A stretch of 64,000 nt of DNA from Roseibium denhamense (GTDB lineage: Bacteria; Pseudomonadota; Alphaproteobacteria; Rhizobiales; Stappiaceae), in contig NZ_SMLZ01000116.1 of assembly GCF_009711415.1 (NCBI RefSeq), positions 387,488 to 451,487 of the forward strand, in the 5' to 3' direction. The translations under genes and the position numbers were made by a program. Shown in pieces: positions 17,987-26,611 of this stretch. Each line of letters begins with the position of its first letter. Positions within the stretch are counted from its first letter, which is position 1. The notes under the pieces were generated by a model. That model was not told where the DNA came from. It ran no database searches and worked only from the letters and a program-made list of their open reading frames with translations.

Positions 17987-19228
17987 TTATTCAGCTGCAA
18001 CAATGGACGACACTCTTGCAGTCACTGGCCTGATCAAAAGCGCAAAAAACAGGCTCAATCCCATCCCAAGTGCCATGACCGCCAGCATCGCCCAGGCGCT
18101 GGCCTGCATCAGGCCGCCTGCAAAAGCGGCTGCCACCAATGTTCCGGCAACGGCGCCCAAGCTCATTTGAAGAGATGCAGTCAGGCCCGATGCCGCGCCT
18201 GCCAAATCCGGACGGACGCTGACGGCACCTGCGAATCCACTTGGAACACAAAGGCCGTTGCCAAGGCCAAGGATCGCCATGGGCACAAAAAGGGTCAGAG
18301 GCGACAGGGCTCCGGCCAGTGTAAATGCGGCCACAAGAGCAATTGCGAACAGGCCCAACCCGGAACCGGCCAGGATCATCGGGACCATACCGAACCGCTG
18401 TGTATACCGGCCGGACAGGAAATTGCCGCCAAAATAGCCAAGCGCAACGAAGGTCATATACCCGCCGAGGCCCGCCGGGGAGACGGAGAGAATTTGCGAC
18501 GCCACAACAGGTGCGCCACCCAGATACGCAAAAAACGTGAACGCACTGAAGCCCACGGTCAGGGCGTAGCACCAATAAAGACGTTCGCGGGTGAGCTGGA
18601 CGTAGGACCGGATAATCTCACCGGGCCCCGCCTCGCGCCTTGAAAAATGGGTCTCGGGCAGGCCGACAATACTGGCCCAAAGCGCTGCAAATCCCAGACC
18701 CAACATCAGGTAAAAGCCGCCCTGCCATCCAAAATAGGGATCAAGAAGACCTCCGATTGCAGGCGCGACCAGCGGCATGACCGTAACGCCCATTGTCAGG
18801 TATCCGATCATGCTTGCAGACTGCGCGGGACCGTAGATATCCCGCACCATGGCCCGGCCAAGAACAAGGCCCGTACAGCCGCCGGCAGCCTGGATCACAC
18901 GGGCAATCATCAGGCTCTCAACGGTGGTCGCCAGCACGCACATCAATGTGCCTAGAACGAACAGCGCCATGCCAAGAACAATGATCGGTTTACGCCCGAA
19001 CTGATCCGACAGCGGCCCCCAAATGAGTTGTGAAATCGCGATGGCGATCAGATAAGCGGACAAGGTCCACTGAAACTCGTTCGCGGTCGCGGAGAACTCT
19101 GTCAGCATGCCATTGATCGAGGGCAGATAAATCTGCATGGCAGCCATGGTGACGGAGGAAACAACAATCAAAACAAGGATGGAAGGCTTACTGCCGGATA
19201 TGCTCGGCCTAACATCGTCCAAAGCCAT
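17987..19228 (-). CDS. Bcr/CflA-family multidrug efflux MFS transporter
   Basis: A 413-residue major facilitator with twelve predicted helices. The motif after helix 2 is 'QLIWGPLSDQFGRKPIIVLG', and helices 4-5 contain 'ARVIQAAGGCTGLVLGRAMV' and 'PLVAPAIGGLLDPYFGWQ', a pattern typical of the Bcr/CflA drug:H+ antiporter group (bicyclomycin, sulfonamide and similar). The frame can be opened 14 codons earlier at a TTG; ATG19228 is preferred because the transmembrane start then matches the family. Single gene, with no linked regulator. Confidence 0.88.
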   Translation of the reverse strand: MALDDVRPSISGSKPSILVLIVVSSVTMAAMQIYLPSINGMLTEFSATANEFQWTLSAYLIAIAISQLIWGPLSDQFGRKPIIVLGMALFVLGTLMCVLATTVESLMIARVIQAAGGCTGLVLGRAMVRDIYGPAQSASMIGYLTMGVTVMPLVAPAIGGLLDPYFGWQGGFYLMLGLGFAALWASIVGLPETHFSRREAGPGEIIRSYVQLTRERLYWCYALTVGFSAFTFFAYLGGAPVVASQILSVSPAGLGGYMTFVALGYFGGNFLSGRYTQRFGMVPMILAGSGLGLFAIALVAAFTLAGALSPLTLFVPMAILGLGNGLCVPSGFAGAVSVRPDLAGAASGLTASLQMSLGAVAGTLVAAAFAGGLMQASAWAMLAVMALGMGLSLFFALLIRPVTARVSSIVAAE

Positions 19229-19463
19229 ACCCCGCTGTCTCCCTGCGCCAACTTGAAACTGCGAGGACAACCTATCCTCGCACTCTACGGGAAGAACTGT
19301 AGACCAGGGCTGTGATCCGGACGTGAAATCGTTTTTGATACAGGCTTTACGGCCGTATCACGGCTCATTTCCGACCACACCCATAGAGTGTGGCCCGCAA
19401 TTGATACATTTATCCGGATGAAGTCGGCAACAGGATGCGATTGCCGCCCTCGTGTTTTCACAC

Positions 19464-20618
19464 CTATTCGAACACAATTTGCGGCGCAGCCCGTGCAGTC
19501 GGCCCCGTGTCATCATTGATCGCTGCATAGACCTTTTCAGCGATGTCCCGGTAAATCTTGGAGATCGGTCCATCCGGGTCCGAAATCACGATCGGCATCC
19601 CGGCATCCGATGTCTCCCGGACCTTCATGGTCAGCGGAACCTCGCCAAGGAATGGTACCTTTAACCGGTCGGCTTCCGCCCGCGCACCGCCATGCCCAAA
19701 GATATCCTGGCGGCTGCCGCAATCAGGACACAGGAAATAGCTCATGTTCTCGATAACTCCGAGAACCGGGACATCGACCTTCTTGAACATGTTCAAACCC
19801 TTCCGGGCATCGATGAGCGCAAGGTCCTGCGGTGTCGAGACGATAACCGCTCCGGCAAGCGGCACCTGCTGGGCCATGGTCAGTTGCGCATCCCCGGTCC
19901 CCGGCGGCATATCGACGATCAGCACGTCAAGCTCTCCCCAGGCAACTTCGCGCAGCATCTGTGTCAGTGCGGAAATCACCATGGGTCCGCGCCAGATCAT
20001 GGGCGTTTCCTCTTCCACCATGAACCCCATGGACATGACCTTGATGCCATGGCCTTCCAGCGGTTTCAGCATCCGGCCTTCAAGTGCCTCGGGCCTGCCG
20101 GACACATTGAAGAGGCGCGGCACCGACGGCCCGTAGATGTCGGCATCCAAAACCCCGACCTTCACGCCGTTGGCCGCAAGGCCCAGCGCGAGGTTAGCGG
20201 ATGTGGTGGACTTGCCGACACCGCCTTTTCCCGAGGCGACTGCGACAATGTTCTTGATGCCCGGGACCCCGGGCTTTGCCGGAGCTTTTTCTTGAGCCGG
20301 ACGGGCCTGTGCCGAAACTGGCGGGCGCGGGGGTGGCGGCGGTGGAGGTGTTTTCCCTGCCCCTGCTTGCCGTTCGGCTGTCAAAGCCACCATGGCGGTT
20401 TCGATACCGTCGACTTCCTTTACGACTTTCTCGGCCGCCTGTCTCAGCGGTTCCAGCTCCTGAGCACGCTCGGCCGGGACCGTGATTGAAAAAGCGACGC
20501 GGCCGTCGGAGACAAAGATGTCGGAGACCAGACCGAGCGTGATAATATCGCTCTCAAGATCCGGCCCCTTTATCTGCTTGAGCCGTTCGGTTACGGCAGC
20601 TTTCAGGCTTTCGCTCAT
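19464..20618 (-). CDS. Mrp/NBP35-family iron-sulfur cluster carrier ATPase
   Basis: A 384-residue P-loop ATPase (ApbC/Mrp) that carries and inserts Fe-S clusters in the cytosol. Domains in order: an N-terminal MIP18/DUF59-like domain (residues 1-80), a proline-rich linker near 90-120 with seven consecutive prolines, then the ATPase with a deviant Walker A 'VASGKGGVGKSTTSANLA' (about 128-145), 'DADIYGPSVPRLF', and 'MPPGTGDAQLT'. A C-x-x-C cluster-binding pair is in 'YFLCPDCGSRQDIFGHGG'. The gene is monocistronic. Its substrate enzymes could include the class I fumarase or MoaA, but that is inference from need, not from context. Confidence 0.93.
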   Translation of the reverse strand: MSESLKAAVTERLKQIKGPDLESDIITLGLVSDIFVSDGRVAFSITVPAERAQELEPLRQAAEKVVKEVDGIETAMVALTAERQAGAGKTPPPPPPPRPPVSAQARPAQEKAPAKPGVPGIKNIVAVASGKGGVGKSTTSANLALGLAANGVKVGVLDADIYGPSVPRLFNVSGRPEALEGRMLKPLEGHGIKVMSMGFMVEEETPMIWRGPMVISALTQMLREVAWGELDVLIVDMPPGTGDAQLTMAQQVPLAGAVIVSTPQDLALIDARKGLNMFKKVDVPVLGVIENMSYFLCPDCGSRQDIFGHGGARAEADRLKVPFLGEVPLTMKVRETSDAGMPIVISDPDGPISKIYRDIAEKVYAAINDDTGPTARAAPQIVFE

Positions 20619-20962
20619 TCAATATTCCCATCAAGTCGGATCCCGGAACCGAAACCCAAGCTCAACCAGGTTCAGGCAAAGCTTTGGATTGGCAGGCGCC
20701 GTGTTTCCACATTTCATGCTGGATCAACACATAAAATCCCGTTGAACACGATACAAGCCCGGTCACAGCTGGCCGCGCCGATTTTGGCTGAAACCAACCG
20801 GCCTCATAGCAGCGGTTCTGGAAAAGGCAGGCGCCGGTTGCATTAGAATGCCCAAACAAGAGGACTTTCGTCATCCTTGCCAAACCAACAAGCAACGGTA
20901 TTGTCACGTGTCCTTCCTGACCAACGCGCCGCCAAGGCGTTTCCAAACTCTCCGAGGATTTC
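20619..20962. other. Intergenic region between mrp and SDR gene
   Basis: About 344 bases between divergent genes. No credible reading frame, tRNA or strong hairpin is seen. It ends in GAGGAT, the ribosome-binding site of the SDR gene, and should contain both promoters. Confidence 0.35.
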
Positions 20963-21643
20963 ATGCCGGTCTGCCTGATTACCGCGACGAATCGCGGCAT
21001 TGGATTCGAACTTGCCAAGGAAGCCCTGCGCACTGGCTGGACCGTCTATGGTTCCGTCCGCAGCGATGACATGGCCAGGACAACACAAGATGCCCTTGGC
21101 GACGGTTTCACGCCCCTCATCTTCGACGTTACCGACCATGATGCGGTCAAGAGAACAGCCGGCACTCTGAGCATCGCGGTTGATCTGTTGATCAACAATG
21201 CCGGCATCATCGGCCCAAAGCGGCAACTGCCACTCGACATGGATTTTGATGGTTTCCGCCAGACCCTTGAAATCAACACGCTTGCGCCGCTTGCGATCAC
21301 CCAGGCCTTCCTTCCGCATCTGCGCAAATCCAGCAGTCCCAAGATCATTACAATCTCCAGCCAGATGTCCTGGATGGGCTACCGTAAACCGGACACACTC
21401 GCCTACCGGGCGTCCAAGGTGGCCGTGAACAAGGTCATGCAGGGACTTGCAAGTGAACTGGAACCGGACGGAATTCCCGTCGCCGTTGTCGACCCCGGCT
21501 GGGTGCGGACGGATATGGGCGGTCCGGCCGCTGACAATTGTCCCGAAGATGTCGCAAAAGGCATTTTGAAAACGGCAGTTGATCTGGATATCTCCGGCAC
21601 CGGCAAATTCTTCAAGTGGTCGGGCGAAGAGCGGCCTTTCTAG
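20963..21643 (+). CDS. Short-chain dehydrogenase/reductase (SDR) family oxidoreductase
   Basis: A 226-residue NAD(P)-dependent SDR. The nucleotide site is 'CLITATNRGIGFELAK'; the usual T-G-x-x-x-G-x-G has Ala in place of the first Gly, a tolerated variant. 'DLLINNAGIIGP' is the structural NNAG motif, and the Ser / Tyr-x-x-x-Lys catalytic set is in 'IITISSQMSW' and 'AYRASKVAVNK'. 'DPGWVRTDMGG' matches the C-badly conserved family motif after strand beta-6. The pattern resembles the 'sniffer-like' carbonyl reductases. The substrate is unknown and no pathway genes are adjacent. Confidence 0.88.
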   Translation: MPVCLITATNRGIGFELAKEALRTGWTVYGSVRSDDMARTTQDALGDGFTPLIFDVTDHDAVKRTAGTLSIAVDLLINNAGIIGPKRQLPLDMDFDGFRQTLEINTLAPLAITQAFLPHLRKSSSPKIITISSQMSWMGYRKPDTLAYRASKVAVNKVMQGLASELEPDGIPVAVVDPGWVRTDMGGPAADNCPEDVAKGILKTAVDLDISGTGKFFKWSGEERPF

Positions 21644-21668
21644 TCACCTGTCTCAGAAAATCGGTTCC

Positions 21669-21707
21669 TGTCCCGGCATGCGCTGAATGACCTTCAGAAT
21701 CACCAAG
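21669..21707 (+). repeat. Dispersed intergenic repeat, copy 1
   Basis: Starts with TGTCCCGGCATGC, identical to 44668-44680, and stays aligned without gaps to the shared ACCAAG end: about 32 of 39 bases match copy 2. Both copies lie in non-coding DNA near gene starts. I could not find a third copy by eye. Confidence 0.5.
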
Positions 21708-21847
21708 AACACGTGCATGTTTATGCTTCTAGTGCGGTTGCCGGAATTGAAATCCGCTCTGGAAGCTGGCTCAAGTGTGGGACGGATTTCAGTTTCACCA
21801 CACGAGCGCGTCCCAACCATCTAAGCCCCACTCACAGGATAAAAACC

Positions 21848-22438
21848 ATGGCCTGGCCCACCCCCGTCACGCTGACCGGTACGTTCGCATCGCTTGCCCC
21901 GCTTTCGCACACTCATGCGGCGGACCTTTCCGAAGCTGCCGCTGAAAACGACCTTTGGAAACTCTGGTACACGAGTGTGCCGCACCCGGACAAAGTGGCG
22001 GCTGAAATCGAGAGGCGTTTATCCCTGCAAAATGACGGGTCCATGCTGCCCTTTGCTGTACTGGACCCAACGGGCAAGGCGGTCGGCATGACCACCTTCA
22101 TGAACATTGATGCGACCCACAAGCGCGTTGAAATTGGCTCGACCTGGTACCGGACATCGGTGCAGCGAACGCCCCTCAACACCCAGTGCAAGCGGCTTCT
22201 CTTAACCCATGCGTTTGAAGACCTCGACTGCATTGCGGTCGAGTTCCGCACGCACTTCATGAACAGGCAGAGCCGGACCGCAATCGAGCGGCTGGGCGCG
22301 AAACTCGACGGCGTCTTGAGGTCACACCAAAGAACGCCGGATGGAGCGCTCCGGGACACGGCCGTTTATTCGATTCTCCCGCATGAATGGCCAGCCGTAA
22401 GGACCAGTCTTGATTTCAAGCTCAACAGCGTCGCTTAG
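21848..22438 (+). CDS. GNAT-family N-acetyltransferase
   Basis: A 196-residue GNAT protein of the RimJ/RimL-like type that acetylates small molecules or protein N termini with acetyl-CoA. Matching segments are 'MAWPTPVTLTGTFASLAPLS' at the N terminus, 'GMTTFMNIDATHKRVEIGST' (beta-4 region), 'NTQCKRLLLTHAFEDL' (acetyl-CoA loop region) and 'FRTHFMNRQSRTAIERLGA', the usual N-x-x-S-x-x-A-I-x-x-x-G motif. The open frame starts 45 codons earlier, but AGGA eight bases before ATG21848 and the family N terminus decide the start. The substrate is unknown. Confidence 0.9.
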   Translation: MAWPTPVTLTGTFASLAPLSHTHAADLSEAAAENDLWKLWYTSVPHPDKVAAEIERRLSLQNDGSMLPFAVLDPTGKAVGMTTFMNIDATHKRVEIGSTWYRTSVQRTPLNTQCKRLLLTHAFEDLDCIAVEFRTHFMNRQSRTAIERLGAKLDGVLRSHQRTPDGALRDTAVYSILPHEWPAVRTSLDFKLNSVA

Positions 22439-22744
22439 ATCGGTGGGCGATGAATCGGATCCGAATGAACGGCAGAAACTGATCGATTCTTAAGGGGGCG
22501 AGCAGCTTTGGGCGTTTTCAGCAAAACGCCCGATTCTCTAACTGCTTTTCCACATAAAGAAGTGGCGATGTTGTTTTGCACAGGTTTGTTGGAAGCTTTC
22601 CAGCAAACCAGATCGCCTAGGAACTGACAACTTCCAGGAAGCCACCGAAACGTCGGCCTATTCTTCGAATTTGATTAAAATTTTAAGCAAATGTGAGGAA
22701 TTGAGTCGCAAGCTGGTTCCATCTGGAAAAGGATGGGACACGCT
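22439..22744. other. Intergenic region with hairpin at 22510-22531
   Basis: About 300 bases between GNAT and BLUF genes. A perfect nine-base stem, GGGCGTTTT and AAAACGCCC with a CAGC loop, lies at 22510-22531 and may terminate the GNAT transcript, although the following GATTCTCT is only weakly T-rich. The rest is AT-richer and presumably holds the BLUF promoter. Confidence 0.5.
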
Positions 22745-23203
22745 ATGGAACTTTACCGGGCCTGCTACCGCAGCAAGATCAGATGGGATGAGATGCGTTT
22801 GGCTTTGCCGGACGAAATAGATCGCACTCTGTTGAGAATTCGCCGCATCAACCGCAAGGCCGGTGTGACCGGGGCATTGCTTCTGGTTGATCAGCATATT
22901 GTGCAGGTGCTTGAGGGCCACACCGGTCCCGTGCTTGATACAGTCTATTGTGTCATGAACGACCCCCGCCTGGAAAACATCGAAGGCATCATTCACGAGC
23001 CTGCCGATTACCGCATGTTTCCAAATTCCCTGATGTTTTTCCGGGATCTGACGGATGGTCTTGCTGCAGCCAAACATCCGGTGCTGCGGCCTCTTCTGGA
23101 CCACCCCGGTGAGGTCACCCGCGATGAGGCATATCTCGCGCTGAGCCACTTTGCATGTGAACTTCAGGAAGGCCGCCTGACGAACGACATGCTGATGATC
23201 TGA
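22745..23203 (+). CDS. BLUF-domain blue-light photoreceptor
   Basis: A 152-residue short BLUF protein: an FAD-binding blue-light sensor domain with about 50 extra C-terminal residues and no fused output domain, so it should act through a protein partner. Flavin-contacting residues line up with AppA: Tyr8 in 'LYRACYRSK', Asn36 in 'RINRKAGVTGALLLV', Gln54 in 'HIVQVLEGHTGPV'. The semi-conserved Trp of 'F-x-x-W-x-M' is Ser95 ('MFPNSLMFF') while Met97 is kept, and the usual D-x-R-H is 'DPRLE'. AAGGATGGG lies before ATG22745; ATG22733 is an alternative. It is upstream of benE with 108 bases between, probably separate. Confidence 0.9.
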   Translation: MELYRACYRSKIRWDEMRLALPDEIDRTLLRIRRINRKAGVTGALLLVDQHIVQVLEGHTGPVLDTVYCVMNDPRLENIEGIIHEPADYRMFPNSLMFFRDLTDGLAAAKHPVLRPLLDHPGEVTRDEAYLALSHFACELQEGRLTNDMLMI

Positions 23204-23311
23204 TTGGATCGCCGCCTTGCGGTGATGAGAACGGATCGGGCGCAATCTGATCTGTTCAGACGTTCCTGCGCCGGTTTAGTGTGATCGTCCCACCTTTTCG
23301 CGGATCACACG

Positions 23312-24490
23312 ATGCCGGCTGCTCCTCAAACACTGATCCCACCGTCCTATCAGGCTGCATCAGCCGGCGTCTTGGCCGCTTTGGTCGGCTTCGCAAGCTC
23401 CTTTGCGATTGTCATTCAGGGCCTCAGCGCAGCAGGCGCTTCGCAACCAGAGGCGACCAGCGGTCTGATGGTCCTTTCCATCACCATGGGCATCAGTGCA
23501 ATCGTTGCTTCATTCTGGTTCAAGATACCGGCCTCCTTCGCCTGGTCCACTCCTGGCGCGGCCCTCCTTGCGACATCCGGTCAACTAGACGGCGGCTTCA
23601 GCGCGGCGGTCGGCGCGTTTCTCGTTTGCGGCTTTTTGATCACCGCCGCAGGCTTGGTCCGGCCGTTCGGCCGGGCTGTCGCTGCAATCCCCTCGCCTTT
23701 GGCAAACGCCATGCTGGCCGGTGTTCTGTTCGGGCTCTGCCTCGCGCCGGTCAAAGCGGTTTCCCAGCTTCCTTTCGAGGCGTTGCTTGTCATCGGCGTT
23801 TGGGCTGTTGCCTTCAAGTTCCTCCGCTTGTTCGCGGTGCCGCTTGCCATGATCTCCACTTTTGCCGTTGGTCTTTCCAGCGGCCCTCCGCTGCAGTTTC
23901 AGACTGGCGGTTTGATCACCGAACCGATCCTTGTTCTTCCGACCTTCAGTCTTGAGGCCATTGTCAGTATCGGCCTGCCCCTGTTTATCGTGACAATGGC
24001 CTCTCAGAACATTCCCGGCATCGCGGTGCTCCGGGCCTATGGCTACCAGCCGCGGACAGGGTCCCTTTTCACGATTTCCGGGATCTTCAGCCTGCTGTCA
24101 GCCCCCTTTGGTGGCCACGCCGTAAATCTAGCCGCAATTACCGCGGCCATGTGCGCCAACGAAGACGCGCACCCCGATCCTGCGCAGCGGTATTGGGCCG
24201 CTATCACCGGCGGCATTGTCTACATCCTGTTTGGGCTTTTTGCCGGAGTGGTCATGACGCTGGTCGCCGCAACGCCAGCCATCCTGATCGAAGCGGTAGC
24301 CGGCCTTGCGCTTCTCGGTGCGCTGGCCTTTTCCATCAGCGAGGCCACGAAGGACGCAGCAACGCGCGACAGCGCGATCATCACCTTTGCCGTGACGGCC
24401 TCCGGGATCAGTTTCCTGGGTGTTTCCGGGGCCTTTTGGGGCCTGTTGGCAGGCGGCGCCTTTTTGGCACTGACCACCAAAAAGGCGTGA
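23312..24490 (+). CDS. benE: BenE-family benzoate:H+ symporter
   Basis: A 392-residue inner-membrane transporter of the BenE family with about twelve hydrophobic segments. The conserved helix motifs 'FAWSTPGAALLATSG', 'PLANAMLAGVLFGLCLAPV', 'VTMASQNIPGIAVLRAYGYQ' and 'SAPFGGHAVNLAAITAAMC' are typical. Characterised members import benzoate with protons, but most genomic copies are untested, and no benzoate catabolic genes occur in this window, so the substrate remains open. It lies between the BLUF gene and the fdhD operon on the same strand with gaps of 108 and 74 bases. Confidence 0.88.
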   Translation: MPAAPQTLIPPSYQAASAGVLAALVGFASSFAIVIQGLSAAGASQPEATSGLMVLSITMGISAIVASFWFKIPASFAWSTPGAALLATSGQLDGGFSAAVGAFLVCGFLITAAGLVRPFGRAVAAIPSPLANAMLAGVLFGLCLAPVKAVSQLPFEALLVIGVWAVAFKFLRLFAVPLAMISTFAVGLSSGPPLQFQTGGLITEPILVLPTFSLEAIVSIGLPLFIVTMASQNIPGIAVLRAYGYQPRTGSLFTISGIFSLLSAPFGGHAVNLAAITAAMCANEDAHPDPAQRYWAAITGGIVYILFGLFAGVVMTLVAATPAILIEAVAGLALLGALAFSISEATKDAATRDSAIITFAVTASGISFLGVSGAFWGLLAGGAFLALTTKKA

Positions 24491-24564
24491 GAAATGCGGT
24501 CCTTGCGTTCAATGCCTGCAGCACCATAATCTTTAAATGCTGACTCGCATGGGAGAGACTGGAA

Positions 24565-25443
24565 GTGACCGGCCCGTACATTCTGCAACCCGACCCGTCC
24601 GATCCGGCTCTGTCCACCGAAGTGCCCGGCATTGATCAGACCGGTGCCCCGGTGATGACCAAGGTGGTGACCGAAAAGCCTTTGACGCTTTACCTCAACT
24701 CCCAGGAAGTGGTCACCATGATGACGATCGGGGACCATCCGGATCTGCTTGCAGTCGGCTATCTCAAGAATCAGAACATGCTTTCTGACACCGATGTGAT
24801 CACGGGGATCGACTATGACGACGATCTCGAGGTGGTGGTCGTCAGGACGGAACAGGAAACGAATTTCGAAGACAAGATGAAAAAGAAGGTCCGGACGTCC
24901 GGCTGTGCCCAGGGCACGGTGTTCGGAGATGTCATGGAGGGCTTCGACAGGATCGATCTGCCGGCGAATGCCAAGATCAAGACATCCTGGCTTTATCACC
25001 TTGCCAAGACCATCAACATGACCCCGTCGCTCTATCTGGAAGCGGGCGCGATTCACGGCTGTGTGCTTTGTCAGGAGGACAAGCCGCTTGTCTACATGGA
25101 GGACGTCGGACGGCACAACGCAGTCGACAAAATTGCCGGCTGGATGATGCTCAACAAGATACCCGCCGGAGACAAGATCTTTTACACGACCGGACGGCTA
25201 ACGTCTGAAATGGTCATCAAGACGGTGATGATGGGCATTCCGGTTCTGGTCTCAAGGTCGGGGTTCACGGCTTGGGGCGTCGAGCTTGCGCAAAAGGCGG
25301 GCCTGACACTGATCGGCCGCGCGCGCGGCAAACGATTTGTAGCCCTTGCGGGCAATGAACGGATTGAATTTGACATGAACCCGGATCTCGCGGGCGACGA
25401 ACCGGAAAACGCCAGGCGCAAAGGGAGCATGGCCGCGGAATGA
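24565..25443 (+). CDS. fdhD: Formate dehydrogenase accessory sulfurtransferase FdhD-like
   Basis: A 292-residue FdhD-family protein that helps transfer sulfur to the molybdenum cofactor of formate dehydrogenase. The family signature 'EDVGRHNAVDKIAGWM' lies near 178-193, and 'PVLVSRSGFTAWGVELA' near 230-246. The catalytic loop differs from E. coli: instead of C-G-x-C-G there is a single cysteine, Cys114 in 'RTSGCAQGTVFG', and a new C-x-x-C (Cys166, Cys169) appears in 'IHGCVLCQED'. It starts with GTG after GGGAGAGACTGGAA and overlaps mobA by four bases (ATGA). No formate dehydrogenase is in the window. FdsC-like chaperones are the nearest alternative reading. Confidence 0.87.
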   Translation: MTGPYILQPDPSDPALSTEVPGIDQTGAPVMTKVVTEKPLTLYLNSQEVVTMMTIGDHPDLLAVGYLKNQNMLSDTDVITGIDYDDDLEVVVVRTEQETNFEDKMKKKVRTSGCAQGTVFGDVMEGFDRIDLPANAKIKTSWLYHLAKTINMTPSLYLEAGAIHGCVLCQEDKPLVYMEDVGRHNAVDKIAGWMMLNKIPAGDKIFYTTGRLTSEMVIKTVMMGIPVLVSRSGFTAWGVELAQKAGLTLIGRARGKRFVALAGNERIEFDMNPDLAGDEPENARRKGSMAAE

Positions 25444-26093
25444 CACTCGGAAGCAGCCCTTTGATCCCGGCGCAACTATTGGGATGCGTGCTTGCCGGCG
25501 GTCAGTCCCGGCGCATGGGCGGCGGCGACAAGACCCTTGTCGATCTCGGCGGCAAAACGATGCTGGAAATCATCCTCAACCGCCTGCGCCCTCAAATCGG
25601 ATCCATCATCCTCAACGCCAATGGGGATCCGAAGCGTTTTTCTGAATTCGGACTGCCGGTCGTTTCCGATCCGGTTGGTGAGTATGCGGGGCCCTTGGCC
25701 GGCGTTCTGGCGGGCCTGACCTATGCGCGGGATGAAATGCCGGATGTGACACATGTGGTCTCAATTGCCGGCGATACCCCCTTCTTCCCGGCGGATCTGG
25801 TCACTGCCATGGCAGCGTCAGTGCCCGGCAACAAACCTGTGATCGCATTGGCCTCCTCGTCAAACAAGCTCCATCCGGTCTTTGGGCTCTGGCCTGTCGC
25901 CCTTATTGATGATTTGACCGAATGGCTGGAAACAGGAAAAAGCGGCAAGGTACTGGCGTTTGTCGACCGTCATGACAGTGTCGAGGTTGCGTTCGCCCCC
26001 GACCCAGAAACCGGCCTCGATCCGTTTTTCAATGCGAACCGTCCGGAAGATCTGTCTGAAGTCCGCCGCCTTCTCAGTCAGGAAGCATCATGA
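25440..26093 (+). CDS. mobA: Molybdenum cofactor guanylyltransferase MobA
   Basis: A 217-residue nucleotidyltransferase that adds GMP from GTP to Mo-molybdopterin to give the bis-MGD precursor. The nucleotide motif 'LAGGQSRRMGGGDKTLVDLG' lies near residues 18-37, and 'VSIAGDTPFFPADLVT' carries the metal-binding aspartate. 'LHPVFGLWPVAL' is the later family motif. It starts within the end of fdhD (ATGA overlap) and itself overlaps mobB by four bases, so translation of the four genes is coupled. A bis-MGD need fits the neighbouring fdhD. Confidence 0.93.
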   Translation: MTLGSSPLIPAQLLGCVLAGGQSRRMGGGDKTLVDLGGKTMLEIILNRLRPQIGSIILNANGDPKRFSEFGLPVVSDPVGEYAGPLAGVLAGLTYARDEMPDVTHVVSIAGDTPFFPADLVTAMAASVPGNKPVIALASSSNKLHPVFGLWPVALIDDLTEWLETGKSGKVLAFVDRHDSVEVAFAPDPETGLDPFFNANRPEDLSEVRRLLSQEAS

Positions 26094-26611
26094 ACAACAC
26101 TCCTGTCTTTGGCGTGACCGGATGGAAGAACTCCGGCAAGACGCAGCTTGTTACAAGCCTCATTGCCGAGTTCACGCAACGCGGCTTGAAAGTGTCCACG
26201 ATCAAACACGCGCACCATAACTTTGATATCGACCGCCCGGGTGCTGACAGCTACCGCCACCGGGAAGCGGGCGCCAGTGAAGTGGCCTTGGTTTCCGGGC
26301 GGCGATGGGCCTTGATGCATGAATTGCGGGATGAAGACGAACCGCCGCTGGAGGCGATCCTGCCGCGTCTTGCCCCGTGTGACCTTATCCTGATCGAAGG
26401 ATACAAGCGCGAGAACCATCCGAAAATCGAAGCCCGCCGCCGGGAGAGTTTCGACAAGGGCCCGCTGACAAAGACGGACCCCAACATTCTCGCCATCGCA
26501 GCCGACCACGATGTGCCAGGAGAAAGTGTGACCATCTTCGATTTGAATGACATCAATGCCATCGCCGATTTCATTCAATCCCATCTCGGCCTGAAAGGTA
26601 CATCCCAATGA
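26090..26611 (+). CDS. mobB: Molybdopterin-guanine dinucleotide biosynthesis adaptor MobB
   Basis: A 173-residue GTP-binding protein that assists MobA. The Walker A loop is near the N terminus, 'FGVTGWKNSGKTQLVTSLI' (about residues 6-24), followed by 'LKVSTIKHAHHNFDIDRPG' and 'SYRHREAGASEVALVSGRR', both characteristic of MobB. 'LILIEGYKRENHPKIEA' is the conserved later motif. The start overlaps mobA, and its stop overlaps moeA (ATGA). The normal length and lack of fusion show a dedicated MobB rather than a MobB-MoeA fusion, although the coupling to moeA is tight. Confidence 0.93.
   Translation: MNNTPVFGVTGWKNSGKTQLVTSLIAEFTQRGLKVSTIKHAHHNFDIDRPGADSYRHREAGASEVALVSGRRWALMHELRDEDEPPLEAILPRLAPCDLILIEGYKRENHPKIEARRRESFDKGPLTKTDPNILAIAADHDVPGESVTIFDLNDINAIADFIQSHLGLKGTSQ

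Noticed and set aside
15160..23203. A single light-response operon linking photolyase and BLUF
   Set aside because: The two genes are 6 kb apart on opposite strands with unrelated genes between, so only a loose functional theme can be claimed.
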